64,000 nt of DNA from Opisthocomus hoazin. Lineage: Eukaryota; Chordata; Aves; Opisthocomiformes; Opisthocomidae. Positions 47,001 through 64,000 of the stretch are shown one piece after another (the first letter of the stretch is position 1; each line of letters opens with the position of its first letter). The translations under genes and the position numbers were made by a program. The stretch is from positions 26,575,320 through 26,639,319 of the forward strand of contig NC_134428.1 of the NCBI RefSeq assembly GCF_030867145.1, given 5' to 3'. The notes beneath the pieces were generated by a model that was given only the letters and a program-made list of their open reading frames with translations, was not told the DNA's origin and made no database searches.

Positions 47001-50000
47001 AATGCGAAACAGATTTTTTTTTTTTTTTTTTTTTTTAAATAAAAGACAAAAGGTTACCTAGAATTTTCTCCCACTTACTGTATGGTTTCCATGGGTTATG
47101 GCTAATTGCAGTTTGTTATCCCACAGTAATTTAATTGTGTGCCAAAGGTCAGATTGTATTTAGAGGCTTATATTGATTCTCTACTGAATAGAAAATTTGC
47201 AAAATGTACTGTTTTTTTCAAACTCAGCTAGGTTTCTTGTAATGATAAAAGTTGCTTTCATCTTTCATTGTAGCATTAGTAATAGGTATTTCTTAAGAAA
47301 TTGAGCTCAGTGTATCCATCCAACTTTTTTTGTCTTCAGATTTGCTTTAGACAGTAGCTGTGTAGCTCCATTTCTAGCAATGTGAATGCACAGTTATGAG
47401 TGATTAGAAACGGGACTATTTCCTGAGGATACCAACATTGAATCAATCTCCTCTTTGTCTGAGAGAGGTTTCTTTTCGAGGAGAAAATGAAAACTTCTAG
47501 CAGATTAAATAAAACTTGAGTGCAGGCATGCTTAGGGAACAGATCTGTTGAGTAGGATGATGGTGTCTTCAGAAAAACTGCTTCTCAGAGTAGAAGACTG
47601 TATTCTGTGTACATCTGTTGAGGTTGTTGCAAGTTGTCGGTCTTTTTTTGACTAGTACAGAGCTACCACCAGCAAACTAATATACATTAACTACAAATTA
47701 CTATTTTTATTAGTATTACAGAAATGAACTTGGAATGCAAAAATGAAGTAGTCTCTGATTGAAGGAAATTAATTGGAAACTGGATTATGATGTGTATTGT
47801 CCAGTAATTCAGGTATACTGGAATATGTTCCTTGAGAAGTACTGAGAGAAAAGTGAAGTACTGGGCTTTTCATGGAATCAAAGTCGAATGAAAGAGAGTC
47901 TGGAGATGAAGCCTCAGATTTTGTTCACTTGAGATGTGATAAAATCAGAAAGTGTCATTCTCTTATTTTCTCTCAACACATCAAAAGCGTGTTTCAGGTT
48001 TTTCAAATTGACTTCTTCAATCAGCCCTGAAAGGTGGGTCCCTTGAAAAGAGATGAGATTTTGTTCCGCCTTTAACAGTACCTGTTAGCTCAGGATGGTA
48101 GGATTAAAACTTCCAGTGGTTATTGGAGAAGTGTATTTTCTAACACGACAATTTTGAAAGACATGGTCTGAGGATGCTGCCTGTTACTTCATTATAGTTT
48201 AGACTGCAGTTAGGTCCAGCTTTAAGGACAGTCTCAGGATCTTACCTAGGTTTGTGAACAGGATTATTAATTCCTAAAATAGCGTAAATATTCAGTTTAA
48301 AAAAAATGTGGAAGGCTCTCTGAACTCAGTGTCATATTTCTTTCTTTCAGCTCACAACAATCAGGAGCTGTCTTTAAAGGCTGCTTACTCAACTGAGGCT
48401 TTAAAGGGCTAAATAGATCTTATTGTTCGGTTTGCCTAAATGAGTGTCAGACATAAGGAACACTTCCCATTTTCAGTGCAGAAGTGCTAAGGGCTAAAAT
48501 CCGTTACAGGGCTACTCTGAAGTTCTGGAGACATAAAACATTTAAAAAGCAGCTAGTCTGTTTTTCTTTCAACTCACGGGCTCTAAAATAATTTTTACAA
48601 CTACCGGAACCAATTGCAGATGTAGGTGTTCATACATGGCTTGGAATTTCAGTATCCAGCTTGGTAAGCAGTACACCAGGGAAGACAGTACGCTTGCCCA
48701 CCACTTTATTATTGTCTATGCTGAAATCTAACAAATGTTACAAACAGCACTGGTAATAGAGAGTCTTTGAGGAAGATTCTGCCCCAGGAAGTTATCACTG
48801 AATATTTCATGGCAACATAGCTGTCTTTTACTTTAGCAAGGTCTACCAAGGCATAAACTTCTCAGAAGTTCAGTGAATAGATACTGGTGCAAACATAGCT
48901 TTGTGGGCCCATCAAAGGGTTCTCTTTAGGATGTTGTGTGTTAATAACAACTATAATTAGAGAAACTTTTTAGAAGATTATTTTGCTACTTTGGGGGTGG
49001 GTGGGAGGGGAGGCGGTTCTGTGAGAGTGCTCTCCTTGGCTTAGAAAGCTGAGCCTAAACTTTGACCTGACTTAACACGTGTTGAGATTTCCAGGCCTGG
49101 TCATCTGAAATGTAAGAGTTAATGTATTTGTGTACATGATTCTTGCTGCTTTTAAAGATTTTCCAAAAGCTTATGCACAACTTTACTCAAACTTAACTTG
49201 GCTCACGTGTACTTGCCAGGATGAAGCAAGTGCCAAGGCACTGCAAGAGAAATGTTGCCAACTTGTCTACCTAGAACTGAAACAAGATCACCAAACTGAA
49301 GGAGTGTCAAATGGCAACTGCTTCCACGTGCTTCTGTCCTGAGCCTCATCTGAGCTTAGCTATGAAAAGTCTAATTCCTATGGACTTTCAAGGCCCACTT
49401 ACCCAATTCAACTGATGTGCTTTTTTTCTTCCTTTTCCCCCAAATCACTGCTCTCAAAATCAGTTGTGCATCAGCTGTTATGTTAATATCCAAGTGACCA
49501 TACTTGCAAACATGTTATTTCCTGGATAGTAGATTAGCAATAACACTTTATTTTGTGCCAATTTATTATCTCTGAAGTGTTCTTACTGCAGCAAAGTTTG
49601 AGTTTTGATCCAGTTTTAATGCTTTTGCATTAGCCAAAACTCTTAGCACAGACATAGACAAGAAACTGAATCCAGGGAATTTGCCTGGATAAAAATCTGC
49701 TAGGGCTTCCCAAATCATTTGAAGATGGTTACAGTTAACCATCATTTTTAAACTAAATATAAAATTAAAATGTGTGGGTATTTTTTTTAACCTCCTTTTC
49801 ATAACACTAGCATATTGTAAACTGCATGAAATAAACGTGTTTTTTCCCTTTTAAAGTCTGATGTCTTAAATCTTTCTTTTCTAAATCCATTAATGTTGGC
49901 ATTAGCAGTGTAATAGCACTGACATTCCTAGTTTAGCACTTCAGATATAAAATGTAGTTGCATTCTTGTGTAATGATTCAAAGCAGTAATACCTTTTCCT

Positions 50001-51703
50001 TTGTAAAGGAGATGTATCCTTTTCTGCTGCTCCAAAGACTTTGTCACAAAGAAGTCGTGCTTATTCAGATATGTATAGGCTGGGAAGTGAAGGTATTTTC
50101 CTTTGCGTTTATTATGACTGTTGCTGATCATTATAGTAGGAAATAGTCCTCTCTGGTATGGATATATAATCACACAAAAAAACCATATACCAAGTTTAAC
50201 TAATCACTTTGCATACATTTTCTTTCATGCAACTCACAAATCACCCTGCCTAACAGAGTTATTTTAGAATCCAGTACTTTGCTTTTTAACATATATGCTG
50301 CTTTTATCTGAAAAATTAAGCTAACTGAAATTGACACTTTGTAATAAGGCCAACATACAGTATAAGAAATGCAAGTAAGAAACCACTTTGCTGCAAAAGT
50401 TCTAAAGATAGAAATGGCTGAAGGAATTAAATGGCAAAGTACCAAGTATAGGTTGCTGATATTATTCAGGCAGTTTGAGAGCTGTGCCCTCTACAAGTAT
50501 GGAAAAATTTATAATTGAGTATTAGTATTGAGAAGACCACTGGACTGCTCTTATTTTCTAAACTGCTAGTAAGAATAAAGTATGAGAAGCTAAGACCTGT
50601 GAGCTCGAAAATCTTAGAGGCTGTAGAGTTACGTATGAGGTGAATTTCATCTTAACAGTTTAACCAGTTTTAAATGCAAAGCACATTCTAATATTTCCTT
50701 ATATTTCCAGCAACTTTAGTAAAATAGTGACATTTTACTAAACGGATTTCCTGCATTTTAATTGGAGCAATTTTAGTAAAATAAGTCCTAAGTACAAACA
50801 TTGCTCTGTAGAAATGTGTGCATCTGTATATTTTTTATCAGACTGTCTTACTAAAAGTATTTGCACTTTGTAGTCAACCGGCACTACTTTCAATCCAAAT
50901 TCCTACTATATGTAACTGTAGCTTCAAGTGTGTTCACCAGTTAGCAAAAGTAAGAGCATAAAGAGGACAACTGTCTACCTTGAACCAGAAACCAGTTAAT
51001 AAAGAGGACATAAATGAGTAAGTCATTAACATACTTTTTGGATCTTTTAGAACATTTAGAGTTTATTTGGAGCTAGCTTTGCTTTCAGTGGGAAGTTTCA
51101 CTTCGAAAAGATGAAAATGACCCTGCAAATTCATCTTTCGGTGTGCTCAAGTCTTGCCTGGCAGTCATAAACACATAGTCCATATTTATGTGACGTTCTC
51201 TGAGACTGCAATCTGCACAATTGCATGACACAAATCCTCTGAGCGGTCTGTTAAGTTTCCCCTAAAGCAAACTGCTTTTGGTAATGTCACTGGAATCACC
51301 AGTGGGAAAGGTATACAGGGGAGTACATGTTTGTGCTGGTTCTACTATAGGCATTTGCTACTGGCGAAAGATTTGTTAGCTAGAGTGATCTTTAGTCTGA
51401 TTTGGCATAGCCAGTATTGCATTTTAACAGCCCTGCTGAAAGTCTCTGTTCCAAATTATTGCAAATATATTATGCATATATATATGCAAATATATACCAC
51501 CAGACATTCCAAATCTATTTTCACAAAGTAACGTGCTACTGAGATGGCATCCCATAATTGCTTAGTGACTCAGCCTGCAACTGGTATTTTCAGTAAGATC
51601 TTCAAAACTTCCCTCTTTTCCCAAGTCATTTGTGACTGTCAGGATGTTTTCTGTACACACAGCTGCTAACTGGCCTCCATATCATCTCCAGCACTTCCTA
51701 GTT

Positions 51704-51872
51704 AAAAGGAATAAAGACATTAAGGCAGATGCTGCCATAGGTATCCATGCGTGGATATACTATTTAAGAGGAATAAAGACATTAAGGCAGATGCTGCCAT
51801 AGGTATCCATGCATGGATATGCTATTTAAAAGGAATAAAGACATTAAGGCAGATGCTGCCGTAGGTATCCGT
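51704..51872. repeat. 62-bp minisatellite, about 2.7 copies
   Basis: Unit starts near 51708, 51770 and 51832 give an exact period of 62. Each unit contains ggaataaagacattaaggca, then gatgctgccataggtatcc. The second copy carries a 16-bp perfect palindrome, tatccatgcatggata (51804-51819); the first has one change in it (gcgt for gcat), and the third is truncated at it. Copies differ at only a few positions. Confidence 0.95.
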
Positions 51873-54339
51873 CCAAGAATAGAGAAAGCTGGACGGGAGT
51901 GAGGGCCCACAGGAAGGCAGGCATCCTTTTTTACATCTTGTGATATGTAATTGGCTAAAGCACAAATGTAAACAGGAACCATTAATTCCAAGAGAACATA
52001 ATTACTGTTCAGTAAGTCATTTATGAGAGAAGCTAAGTGAGGACTTGATGAGAATAGGAGAAGTGGTCCAAAGATTTGGTTTGTTTATATGAAGGTGCAA
52101 TCATTATTTTTGCACTCAAAACATTTCTGTGATATGTCACTTTTTGTATTTCTCATTGCAATAGGAAGAGGTTGAAACTGCCCACCAGTGTGGGATGAAT
52201 TCGAGCCTAAGGCCAACCTTCACCAGTGGAGGTGAATCCAAAAACTGAAAAGTCAATTTCAGCTCCTCCACACCTGGAAGATGTGCAATTCCAAGCACAA
52301 ACTGGGACCCATCCTGGAATAAGAGGTTTCTTTGATGGTGTATAGCTGTTGCAGATATTGCAGCTTTGGGAGCGGTTCATCCTTTTCCATCTCTGCTGGC
52401 CATGAGGTCTCTTAAAAACATGAGCTAGCTGACACACTTTTGAGATTCTAAGCAAGTATCTTGCTATGTGAGGCAACACCTCTTGCTTTGACAGCTGAAT
52501 GGTTTTCCTGAGACCAGCCTAGAGAGGTAAAAACCAGAAGGAATACCCACCTTCTCTATTCTTTCTGTATGAGTCAAAACCAAAATAAATTTAATATGAA
52601 TTGTTCAGAGGAAGAAAAAAGCCTGATAAGAGCTGTAACAGACCACTCAGCTCATCCTCTTGGCTAAAAGTAGGAGTAGCTACAATTAAAATACCTGTTG
52701 TCTAAGTTACCTACTCCATACCCATGCTCTCCCCATTAGGCAGCCTAGTGTTGTAGTATCTTTGCCAGTAGAAGAAATTTTTTAATACCTCACCTCCATT
52801 TTTATCACTGCAGTTTAAACTGATGACATCTTGCACCATCCATTATGTACATAAGTTGCAGATTCTTGCCTTACCCCGTGCAACAGCCTTTGATTTTCTC
52901 AGAGGGTTTAAACCTCTGTATTGTGTACATCATGTTTGAAGTGATACAAAAAGCAAAAAAAAAGGTAACAAAATTTGAAGTGGGAATTTTAAAAGCTAAA
53001 TAGAACAATGTATGAAGAAAAATGTCCAGCAATGCCTAGATTCATTCTGCCAGCTTTAGGTGCCAGTTGTAACTGAATCCCAGTAGCCTGGGATTATGAA
53101 GAAATAGAATTCCTCCAGGCAGGTGTTTTAATGTGCCTAAGATGAACCGCTCTTGCAGGTGCCTGCTCAGTAGGTGGGATGTTGGGCAACAAGGTTCCTA
53201 ACTTAAGTGTGCGTTTTATTAGGGCCGATTCAAAGCTAAGTATTTACTTCTAGAGTTCCCAAGAAGAGAAACCATTTCCAACTTAAATACTACACAGAAC
53301 ATAGTTCAAGAAACATTAGCAAATACACCAGTGCAAGGCATGGCTAAGCGCTGGTTTCAGGGCTGAAATTTCTTACATTTCATTAAAAGTACAAAAATAG
53401 GTCAAAGATGAGAACAGAATGTGATTCATACTCTATATACCACTAAAACTGCATTCTTAGAAATAAAAAATACACCCCCAAAGAAAACCCAAAACAACGG
53501 TAACAGAACCCACAGAGCGTAAAGCATGCTGCTGCTTAAAAATTTGGTAAAACAGAAGCAGATTTGGGCCACACACACCACTAACGACTGCACTAGAAGA
53601 AGCCACCGTCGGGCTCTGCGCTGTGCAGCGCCCCACGGACCCGGGGACAGCGCCAGACCGACGGCCAAGAGGGACGGTCGCTTGTGGCCCGACCGGCAGC
53701 AGCAGTGCTCCGCGGCGGCTCCTCAGCCAGCCCCGAGCTTCCACCGCCCCGGCACAGCCCGGAACCGAGCGCCGCGGCCGCGCTGCCGGGCGGCCCGGCC
53801 CGAGGGCGGACCCGCCCCGTGCATCGCCCGCAGCCGCCGCGGGCCCCTCTGACAGGCTCTCCCTCCTGCCCATCACCTGCGAAAGCCCCTCTAGGAGCAG
53901 CGCCGCCATCCTCCAATCGGAGGTGCGGCTGGACACAGGGGGTGGGGTTTGACCAAGATCGAGCGCGTCGCGGGCAGGCGCGGCCTGCGAGATCGCACTA
54001 GCGCCCTGTGAGGCGCCAGGTATTTTCGGGGCGCAGGCGACTCAGCGCCCGAGGTAAAAATTCGCTCAGTTTCTTGACCGCGGCTTGTGGGAGCCGAGGA
54101 AGTTATGGGCTTGGGAGAGCCCTGCTGTGAGTCCTGTCCGCGCGCCGTGCTCAGGCATTGTTCCGGTCGCCTCTGGGTCCTGTGTCGGGAGGATGCGTAG
54201 AGCGCGGCGGACAGATCGCGTGCAGGGTTGTACTGCGGCGGCGCAGCGGCGCGGACGGGTCGGGCTGAGGGACACACAGTACTGCCGCGCTCCGCAGCGA
54301 GGAAAGAGGGAGGGGAAACTCTAGGCCGGAGACAAAGGG

Positions 54340-54420
54340 GGGGAGCCGAGTCGGGAACATCCGGGTCATTCGCCGCCGCTTCAATCCGGGACACGCGCGG
54401 GTGCTGCGGCCGAGCACGGT
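54340..54420 (+). other. UBE2I: Probable UBE2I noncoding exon 1 (5' end unknown)
   Basis: The UBE2I start codon lies only 13 bases inside its exon, so an upstream 5' UTR exon is required. The best candidate donor in the CpG island is cgagcacg|gtgaggc at 54420/54421. The 5' limit is not visible and the start given is arbitrary. Other donors in the island cannot be excluded. Confidence 0.4.
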
Positions 54421-58863
<4,443 letters not shown>

Positions 58864-58992
58864 TGATAATGATTTTTTTTTTCTTCACACTGATGTGATT
58901 TTTTTAAATTTTTTTTTTTTAAATAACAAAGCTGTTTAAAACTGTGTAGTACAAAAAGAAATAACTTTGTGTAAAGATAAAATATGTCATGA

Positions 58993-59169
<177 letters not shown>

Positions 59170-62100
59170 TAACGTAAGCCTGCTTGTGCATTACACTGAC
59201 AACGGAGAGTCTAACTTATGTATAGTTTGATGGAAATGCTTGGGTGGAGTGGGCGAAGAATGATAATGGACAAAATGCACTATGTGCCTGTTCAACTGTT
59301 GGCACTGACCACCTTGAGAATAACATTTTTCAGAGGAGTATGTAAGATTCCTACATTGAGCAAACTTTGGATGGTCTTCTGCTTCATGCTAGGGTTTATT
59401 GTGACTTCTGTTCTTACTAAAAGCTGGGTTAAGCCTTAAAGCTTGAAAATTAATACTACCAAAATGTTCTCTGTCCTGGTTAACTGCTGGTGCCTTCACA
59501 AAACAGTGAGACCCTTCAGTCCTAGAGAAGTGCTGTAGCTCTGTTTTTGCCTTCTTTGATTTCACGGAAAATAATTCTGCGTTATCAACATGGAATTTCA
59601 TTGCCTTCTGTTTTATGGAATTTTCTCTTTTAATATTAGGAAAAGAAGAACAGAACTCTGTTTCTTTTTACCTGATTTCACTTGTGCTTCTGTGTCCCTT
59701 TCCTTAAAATAACAAGGGAAAAGAAAAAGTCTGTAGAGACCAGAACTGTTTATTTTTTTATCATCTTGATCTGGTTCTGGGGGATAGGACAAATGCAAAC
59801 TTTCAAGTAGAAATGATCATCAATGCATGAAACTTCTTTGATTTTTGTACGCTGCCGTTATAGCATCTCATTCTGAGCAGAATCTTGTTTCTGTTTTTCA
59901 AGGTGTTACTTAGCTTGTAGAGATTATTCTTGAATTCATTGGATGCAGTTGTTTCTTCTGAGATAATACGTAGTTATCTCAGATAAATACTTGGTGGTTT
60001 TCATTCTTTTGGGTCTTTAGTGTTTTGCATTGGATATGGGACTCCATTTGTTGCTTTGCCTGTTCTACTGCCTCTTGCCAACTTGCTTAAGTCTACTAAA
60101 GATTTTGTTTCTTAGATTCTGAGAAGACAAAGTATCTAGTCAAAATGTGCAGATTCTGCACTACTGCCTCAGTTTAATGCTGAACATGGTATTGCTGTTA
60201 TGGTTGTAACTTCACTTAATACTTGGGTAGTTGTCTGCACAACTCAAGTTCTTAAAGAAACAGCTAAAAATAATTCAACACTGTAAGGAAAAACTTACCC
60301 CACTGTGTTCTGCCAAAACAAGATTATCCCTCGTAATAGCCAGTTATGTACCTTACCAAGATACCACCTTCAAATACTTATGTAAAATTTTCATGCCGTC
60401 TGAAATCTTTATGCTACTGCTTTAAAGTTTTGTAAACCACAAAATGAAGCGAACAAGACCTTTAAAGCCAACTTCTTGCCTCCTAGAAAATGCATAACAC
60501 GAGGAAAAGATCAGTTATGCTCATGTGATTCCTCATAGAGATTTATTTTAAAAATCAGGGGTTTTACTCAAGTAAAAATGCAGTCTCTTTAAAAAGAAGC
60601 AGCATGCCTTGTTCATCTCCACCAGACCAGCCAGTTACTCTGTTATGTTTGTGTTTCCCTTGGGACAGATGAGTAGTTAGTTGAAACCACCAAAATGCTT
60701 TCTTGTCAGCCAGATCAAAGATGGAAGTGGTGTGAGTCCTGGGCTGGGTATCTCCATTCAGTTTTTTGACAGCAAATCACTTGTTAACTACCTAGAATTT
60801 GACTCAAAAGATACATCCACAACCCATCAAGTAACACAATACAATCTTGATGATACTGATGTCATACTATTGTCTTAGTAAGGCTTTTGAGTGTCTGTTA
60901 TCTTTCATCCGTCAAGTATGTTGCTCTATCAGACAATAAAAACTTTGACTGTTCTGGTCTTCTACTTGAAATTATTAGAAGCTATTTATCTTCCCCTATG
61001 ACTGAAAGCAACCAAAATAGGAAAAGTTTATACTATCTAAAGCGTCCTCTCTTCTAAAAATTGACAAGTTGTCTCCTCTGAGAAGGTATTGAGTAATAGA
61101 TATTTCTAGCTGTTGACAACTGACTACAGCTGTTCAGAACAAGTTCTTTAAATACACTATAGCAAATGTAATTAAACTTATTCACTTTTTAAAACAGTTA
61201 TCGTAGTATTCCATAGCACATTTTTTCCCTATTCTAGCTTGAGACTTTGCACAATAAATACCAGTGACAATGGAGTGCTTTTTTTTTTTTGGAGTGGGGT
61301 TTTTTTCTTTCTCCTTCAGCTAAAAATCACATGATTAAGGTAGGAAAGAATTAGGGCTTTCCTCCGAAAGTGATGTTCAAATACACCTGTCTGTCCCTGA
61401 GGATAAGATTTGATCATTTATGCTGATAAGATGCGAGACCATCTTTACTCCGGTTTGTTTTAAAGAATGAACCCATTGCTTACATTCATTGCAGTGTTTC
61501 CATAGCAAGCGCAAATTACAGAGAGGTGGTCTGAATTCTACGTATATAATAGTCTTCTCTGTATTTCTAGACTTACCAGAAATTAGTTTGTCAGAAGATG
61601 GGCTTATTTCCTTATTTCCAAGTAAGATGACAAGGAAGTATATATCCGAGACAGGCTTTTTGTCCTTTGCTAGATGTTTTTCCTTGTTCATATGACCCTT
61701 TTGAGTAGTGCTGTCTTATTTGGTCCGCTCTGTAGCGTGGGAGCTGCTTTTATCAGTGCTCTTCTGGTGGGGATAAAAAGCTTCTTAGAATTCCTGTTAT
61801 ACAAAAAGACAGAATCTGTGAGACTACTTGCTACCAAATGCAGAGAGGGGTAGTTTAGACTAGTGAACCTCATATTAACTGTAGCAATATTACAATGCAG
61901 TCCATTTTCTTTTTTTGTCATTTGTGGTTTTCTTAGCCACGTTCTCATGAGGCAGAATAGAAGCCATTTACATCCACGTGCTTAGGGGATATATCCATAC
62001 CCTATTTTCTCAGATTTATTTTTAAGTGGGGGTATAATGGCCCGTTCCTCATTGCATGTGTATAATGTAAAACTTTAGAAGTATTTTGTTTTTCTGTGTA

Positions 62101-62397
62101 CTATGAAAATTTTACTTATGGATTGATTTGTTAGGGATGATCCCGACTCTTGATTACTCTGCAACACTAGCTCTAATGAAGTGGAAAAGCAGGATTTTCT
62201 TTCTTCAACTCCTTATATTGGTAGGATAACTTGTCTCAGTCCAGCCAACATGCTACAGCGTAGGACAGCTATTGTCTTTTGTGTAGCCAAAGGATGTCTT
62301 GTGCTTTGCCTGAGAAACTGTATTCTTGATAAGCTTTTTTCCCCAAGTTTGACTGTTCCTTGCTGAAATCTAAACTCTACCTTAAAACTTTCTATAG

Positions 62398-62470
62398 ACA
62401 CCATGGGAAGGAGGCTTATTTAAACTACGGATGCTTTTCAAGGATGACTACCCTTCTTCACCCCCAAAAT
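62398..62470 (+). CDS. UBE2I: UBE2I third coding exon
   Basis: 73 nt: TPWEGGLFKLRMLFKDDYPS then SPPK and the first base of the Cys75 codon. It includes the WEGGLF strand and the FxxDYPxxPP motif shared by E2 enzymes. The acceptor is actttctatag and the donor AAAT|gtaagt. The next exon is not in the window. Confidence 0.97.
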
Positions 62471-64000
62471 GTAAGTAAAATGACTAAAAACCATGGGTTT
62501 AGTAGAACAATGTTAAACTAGTCCGTGAGGTTCTAGGAATGGTTATTACTTCCTTACAGATTTTCTTTTTTTAAAGGCAAGTTGCTTTCCCCCCACCCCC
62601 TTGGATTTAGAAAATTGTGATTAAGTGAGTTAAGTGCCCAATATCACAAAATCAGGAGAGGAGGGGGATTGCTGTGTGTGTTTCCTCAGAGTTTGACTAA
62701 AGGACTACTTGAAGTGTTCACTACTTGATCAGCACTCTCTGGAAACTAATAGGTAGGCATGGTTAGACCAAATCCCTTTGCGTTCTTACTGTTCAGTTAG
62801 TCTCCTAAGCCAAGAACTCAGAAGGCGAGAATGTAGAAAATAATTTTTAAGCAGTTCCATCAACTTTAACCTTTTCATTGACTTGCTTTAAACCACGGAT
62901 CTGTTCTTTTTCTGTTGCTATATAGAAAAGGTATCTTCAGATACCTAGTTTCTTTGTTAAGTTTTAGAATTTTCCTTATTCCGTCTCAAACTTCACTGTT
63001 TTAGCAATTTGAAAACATCTGTTGCCCTCCCTGGTTTCTTAGTTCTTGAATTGGCTATCATCTGAAATCAATGACAGTGGTTACAAATGGCTTTTTTGAC
63101 CATGCTTCATTTTTCATTTCATTTTAGTGTTTCAGCTGTATCAGTTCTTTTGGCTACTCCTTTTGTTTGTTGCCACCTACATACGTGTGACACGAGGAAA
63201 TATACCTTTTAACTAGAAAATATTTAGCATTAATATAGAATCATAGGTTCGAAAAGACCTCCAAGATCATCAAGTCCAACCATACACCCAACACCACCAT
63301 GTCTATTAAACCATACCCCGAAGTGCCACATTTATACGTTTTTTGAACACCTCCAGGGACGGTGATTCACCCACCTCCTTGGACAGCCTATTCCAATGTC
63401 TGACCATTCTTTCAGTAAACAAATTTTTCCTAATATCTAATCTAAACCTCCCCTGATGCAACTTGAAGCCATTGCCTCTTGTCCTGTCGCTTGTTATGTC
63501 TTGAGAAATACCAACTAGCCCACCCTGCAAGTATTGAAACTGTCGTGCCTAAAAATAAGATGTATGTGTGGCTGGTAAGACTTCTACTAATGCAGCTTCT
63601 GAGTTCCTCCTGAACTTCATTGAGCAGCTCAGAAGCAAGACTTGCTTGTGATCTCAGATTTTCTCTTAGAAAACTGCACTAACATGTACATATTTCATGT
63701 GTTGCTAAACAAGTGTTCATTATGTTACTCAGGATGGTGGCTGTTGCATTTAAGTCTTGTAAATATTACAGAAATGCCAGAGTATAGATGGAGTGGCAGA
63801 AGAAGAGCTGCACAAGCCTACTCCTTCAGTCAGTCTTGCAACTTAAACTTGGTTCCTCTTGGTTATACATAAAGGAAAGTGAAAATGAAAAAAGATGTTA
63901 GAAACTTAGTCTTCCTTGTATGGAACTTTCAGTATTTTAAGATAAGGAGAGAAGAGACGAGTGAAGGGCAGTATCTTTCCTTTATATAGTAGTATGTGAG
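62471..64000 (+). other. UBE2I: UBE2I intron (partial)
   Basis: Intronic sequence up to the right edge. It holds an antisense CR1 fragment at about 63236-63540 and otherwise AT-rich DNA. The exon with the UBC9 continuation (KFEPPLFHPNVYPSGTVCL) is not present. Confidence 0.8.
63236..63540 (-). mobile_element. CR1 LINE 3' fragment, antisense
   Basis: About 305 bp on the minus strand. It starts with the CR1 3' end (tagaatcataggttcgaaaa on the + strand) and 3' UTR (aagatcatcaagtccaacca). The ORF2 C-terminus follows, read in reverse as [40 protein letters not shown] and so on. It is heavily 5'-truncated and belongs to a different, older CR1 subfamily than the 38.2-39.7 kb copy. Confidence 0.92.

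Larger units (their letters stand above)
43605..53580 (+). other. KCTD5 3' UTR (unknown extent) and intergenic region
   Basis: No convincing exon on either strand was found in these 10 kb. Candidate polyadenylation signals for KCTD5 are AATAAA at 46171, 46905, 47038 and 49830; the last has a T/G-rich downstream element (cgtgttttttccc). Simple repeats are (CA)9 at 44021, (GAAA)4 at 45923 and a 23-T run at 47014. A G-quadruplex motif lies at 48993-49010, a small hairpin at 50715-50742 and a 62-bp minisatellite at 51704-51872. The rest is AT-rich sequence I cannot assign. Confidence 0.6.

Noticed and set aside
49130-49342. 70-aa sense frame in the intergenic region
   Set aside because: No domain, no promoter or splice context; length is within chance for this amount of sequence.
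51706-51991. A CRISPR-like repeat array
   Set aside because: The repeat is a contiguous 62-bp tandem minisatellite without distinct spacers, in a vertebrate genome.
52207-52479. Minus-strand 90-aa frame, examined as an exon of a gene divergent from UBE2I
   Set aside because: Neighbouring frames are broken, no clear splice-site pair fits it, and the peptide is not recognisable.

Overview
The window is vertebrate nuclear DNA, almost certainly from a bird. AT-rich introns and two compact CpG islands frame multi-exon genes with GT-AG introns. The LINEs are CR1, with the octamer-type 3' end typical of birds and other reptiles. A solo LTR at 34.56-34.96 kb resembles ERVL-type LTRs that I know from Neoaves rather than from chicken; that lineage call is inference. 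There are no bacterial features.

Layout, all three genes on the + strand. (1) 1-14.4 kb: the 3' part of PDPK1 (3-phosphoinositide-dependent kinase 1). It has nine coding exons, from the HRD catalytic loop through the activation loop, the C-lobe, the linker and the PH domain to the stop at 9650, then a probable 4.8-kb 3' UTR. (2) 14.56-43.6 kb or beyond: KCTD5, a BTB/T1 adaptor of CUL3 ubiquitin ligases, complete. Exon 1 lies in a CpG island a few hundred bases after the PDPK1 3' end. The canonical coding exons at 14875, 22794, 24023, 25141, 33338 and 43575 give a 228-aa protein. (3) 43.6-53.6 kb: KCTD5 3' UTR of unknown length, then intergenic DNA with simple repeats and a 62-bp minisatellite. 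(4) 53.6-64 kb: a second CpG island and the 5' half of UBE2I (UBC9, the SUMO E2). Its first three coding exons, 74 full codons, are here; the catalytic Cys exon lies beyond the window.

The most interesting signal is in the 3' half of KCTD5. An unlisted second copy of the penultimate coding exon (28367-28483) lies 4.9 kb upstream of the canonical copy (33338-33463). It has the same phase, an open frame, good splice sites and 14 identities in the first 26 residues. This looks like a duplicated exon pair that could swap the C-terminal segment of KCTD5. Further in-frame candidate exons lie downstream at 36545 (an acidic alternative C-terminus with its own stop), 37129 (a 51-nt cassette) and, more weakly, 42045 (a basic tail). 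The intron there also holds a young CR1 inserted in inverse orientation inside an older CR1.

The genes act in separate pathways (PI3K-AGC kinase signalling, CUL3 ubiquitination, SUMOylation). Their order is synteny, not an operon. I had no database or expression data. Exon calls rest on protein similarity known to me plus splice-site and phase consistency.
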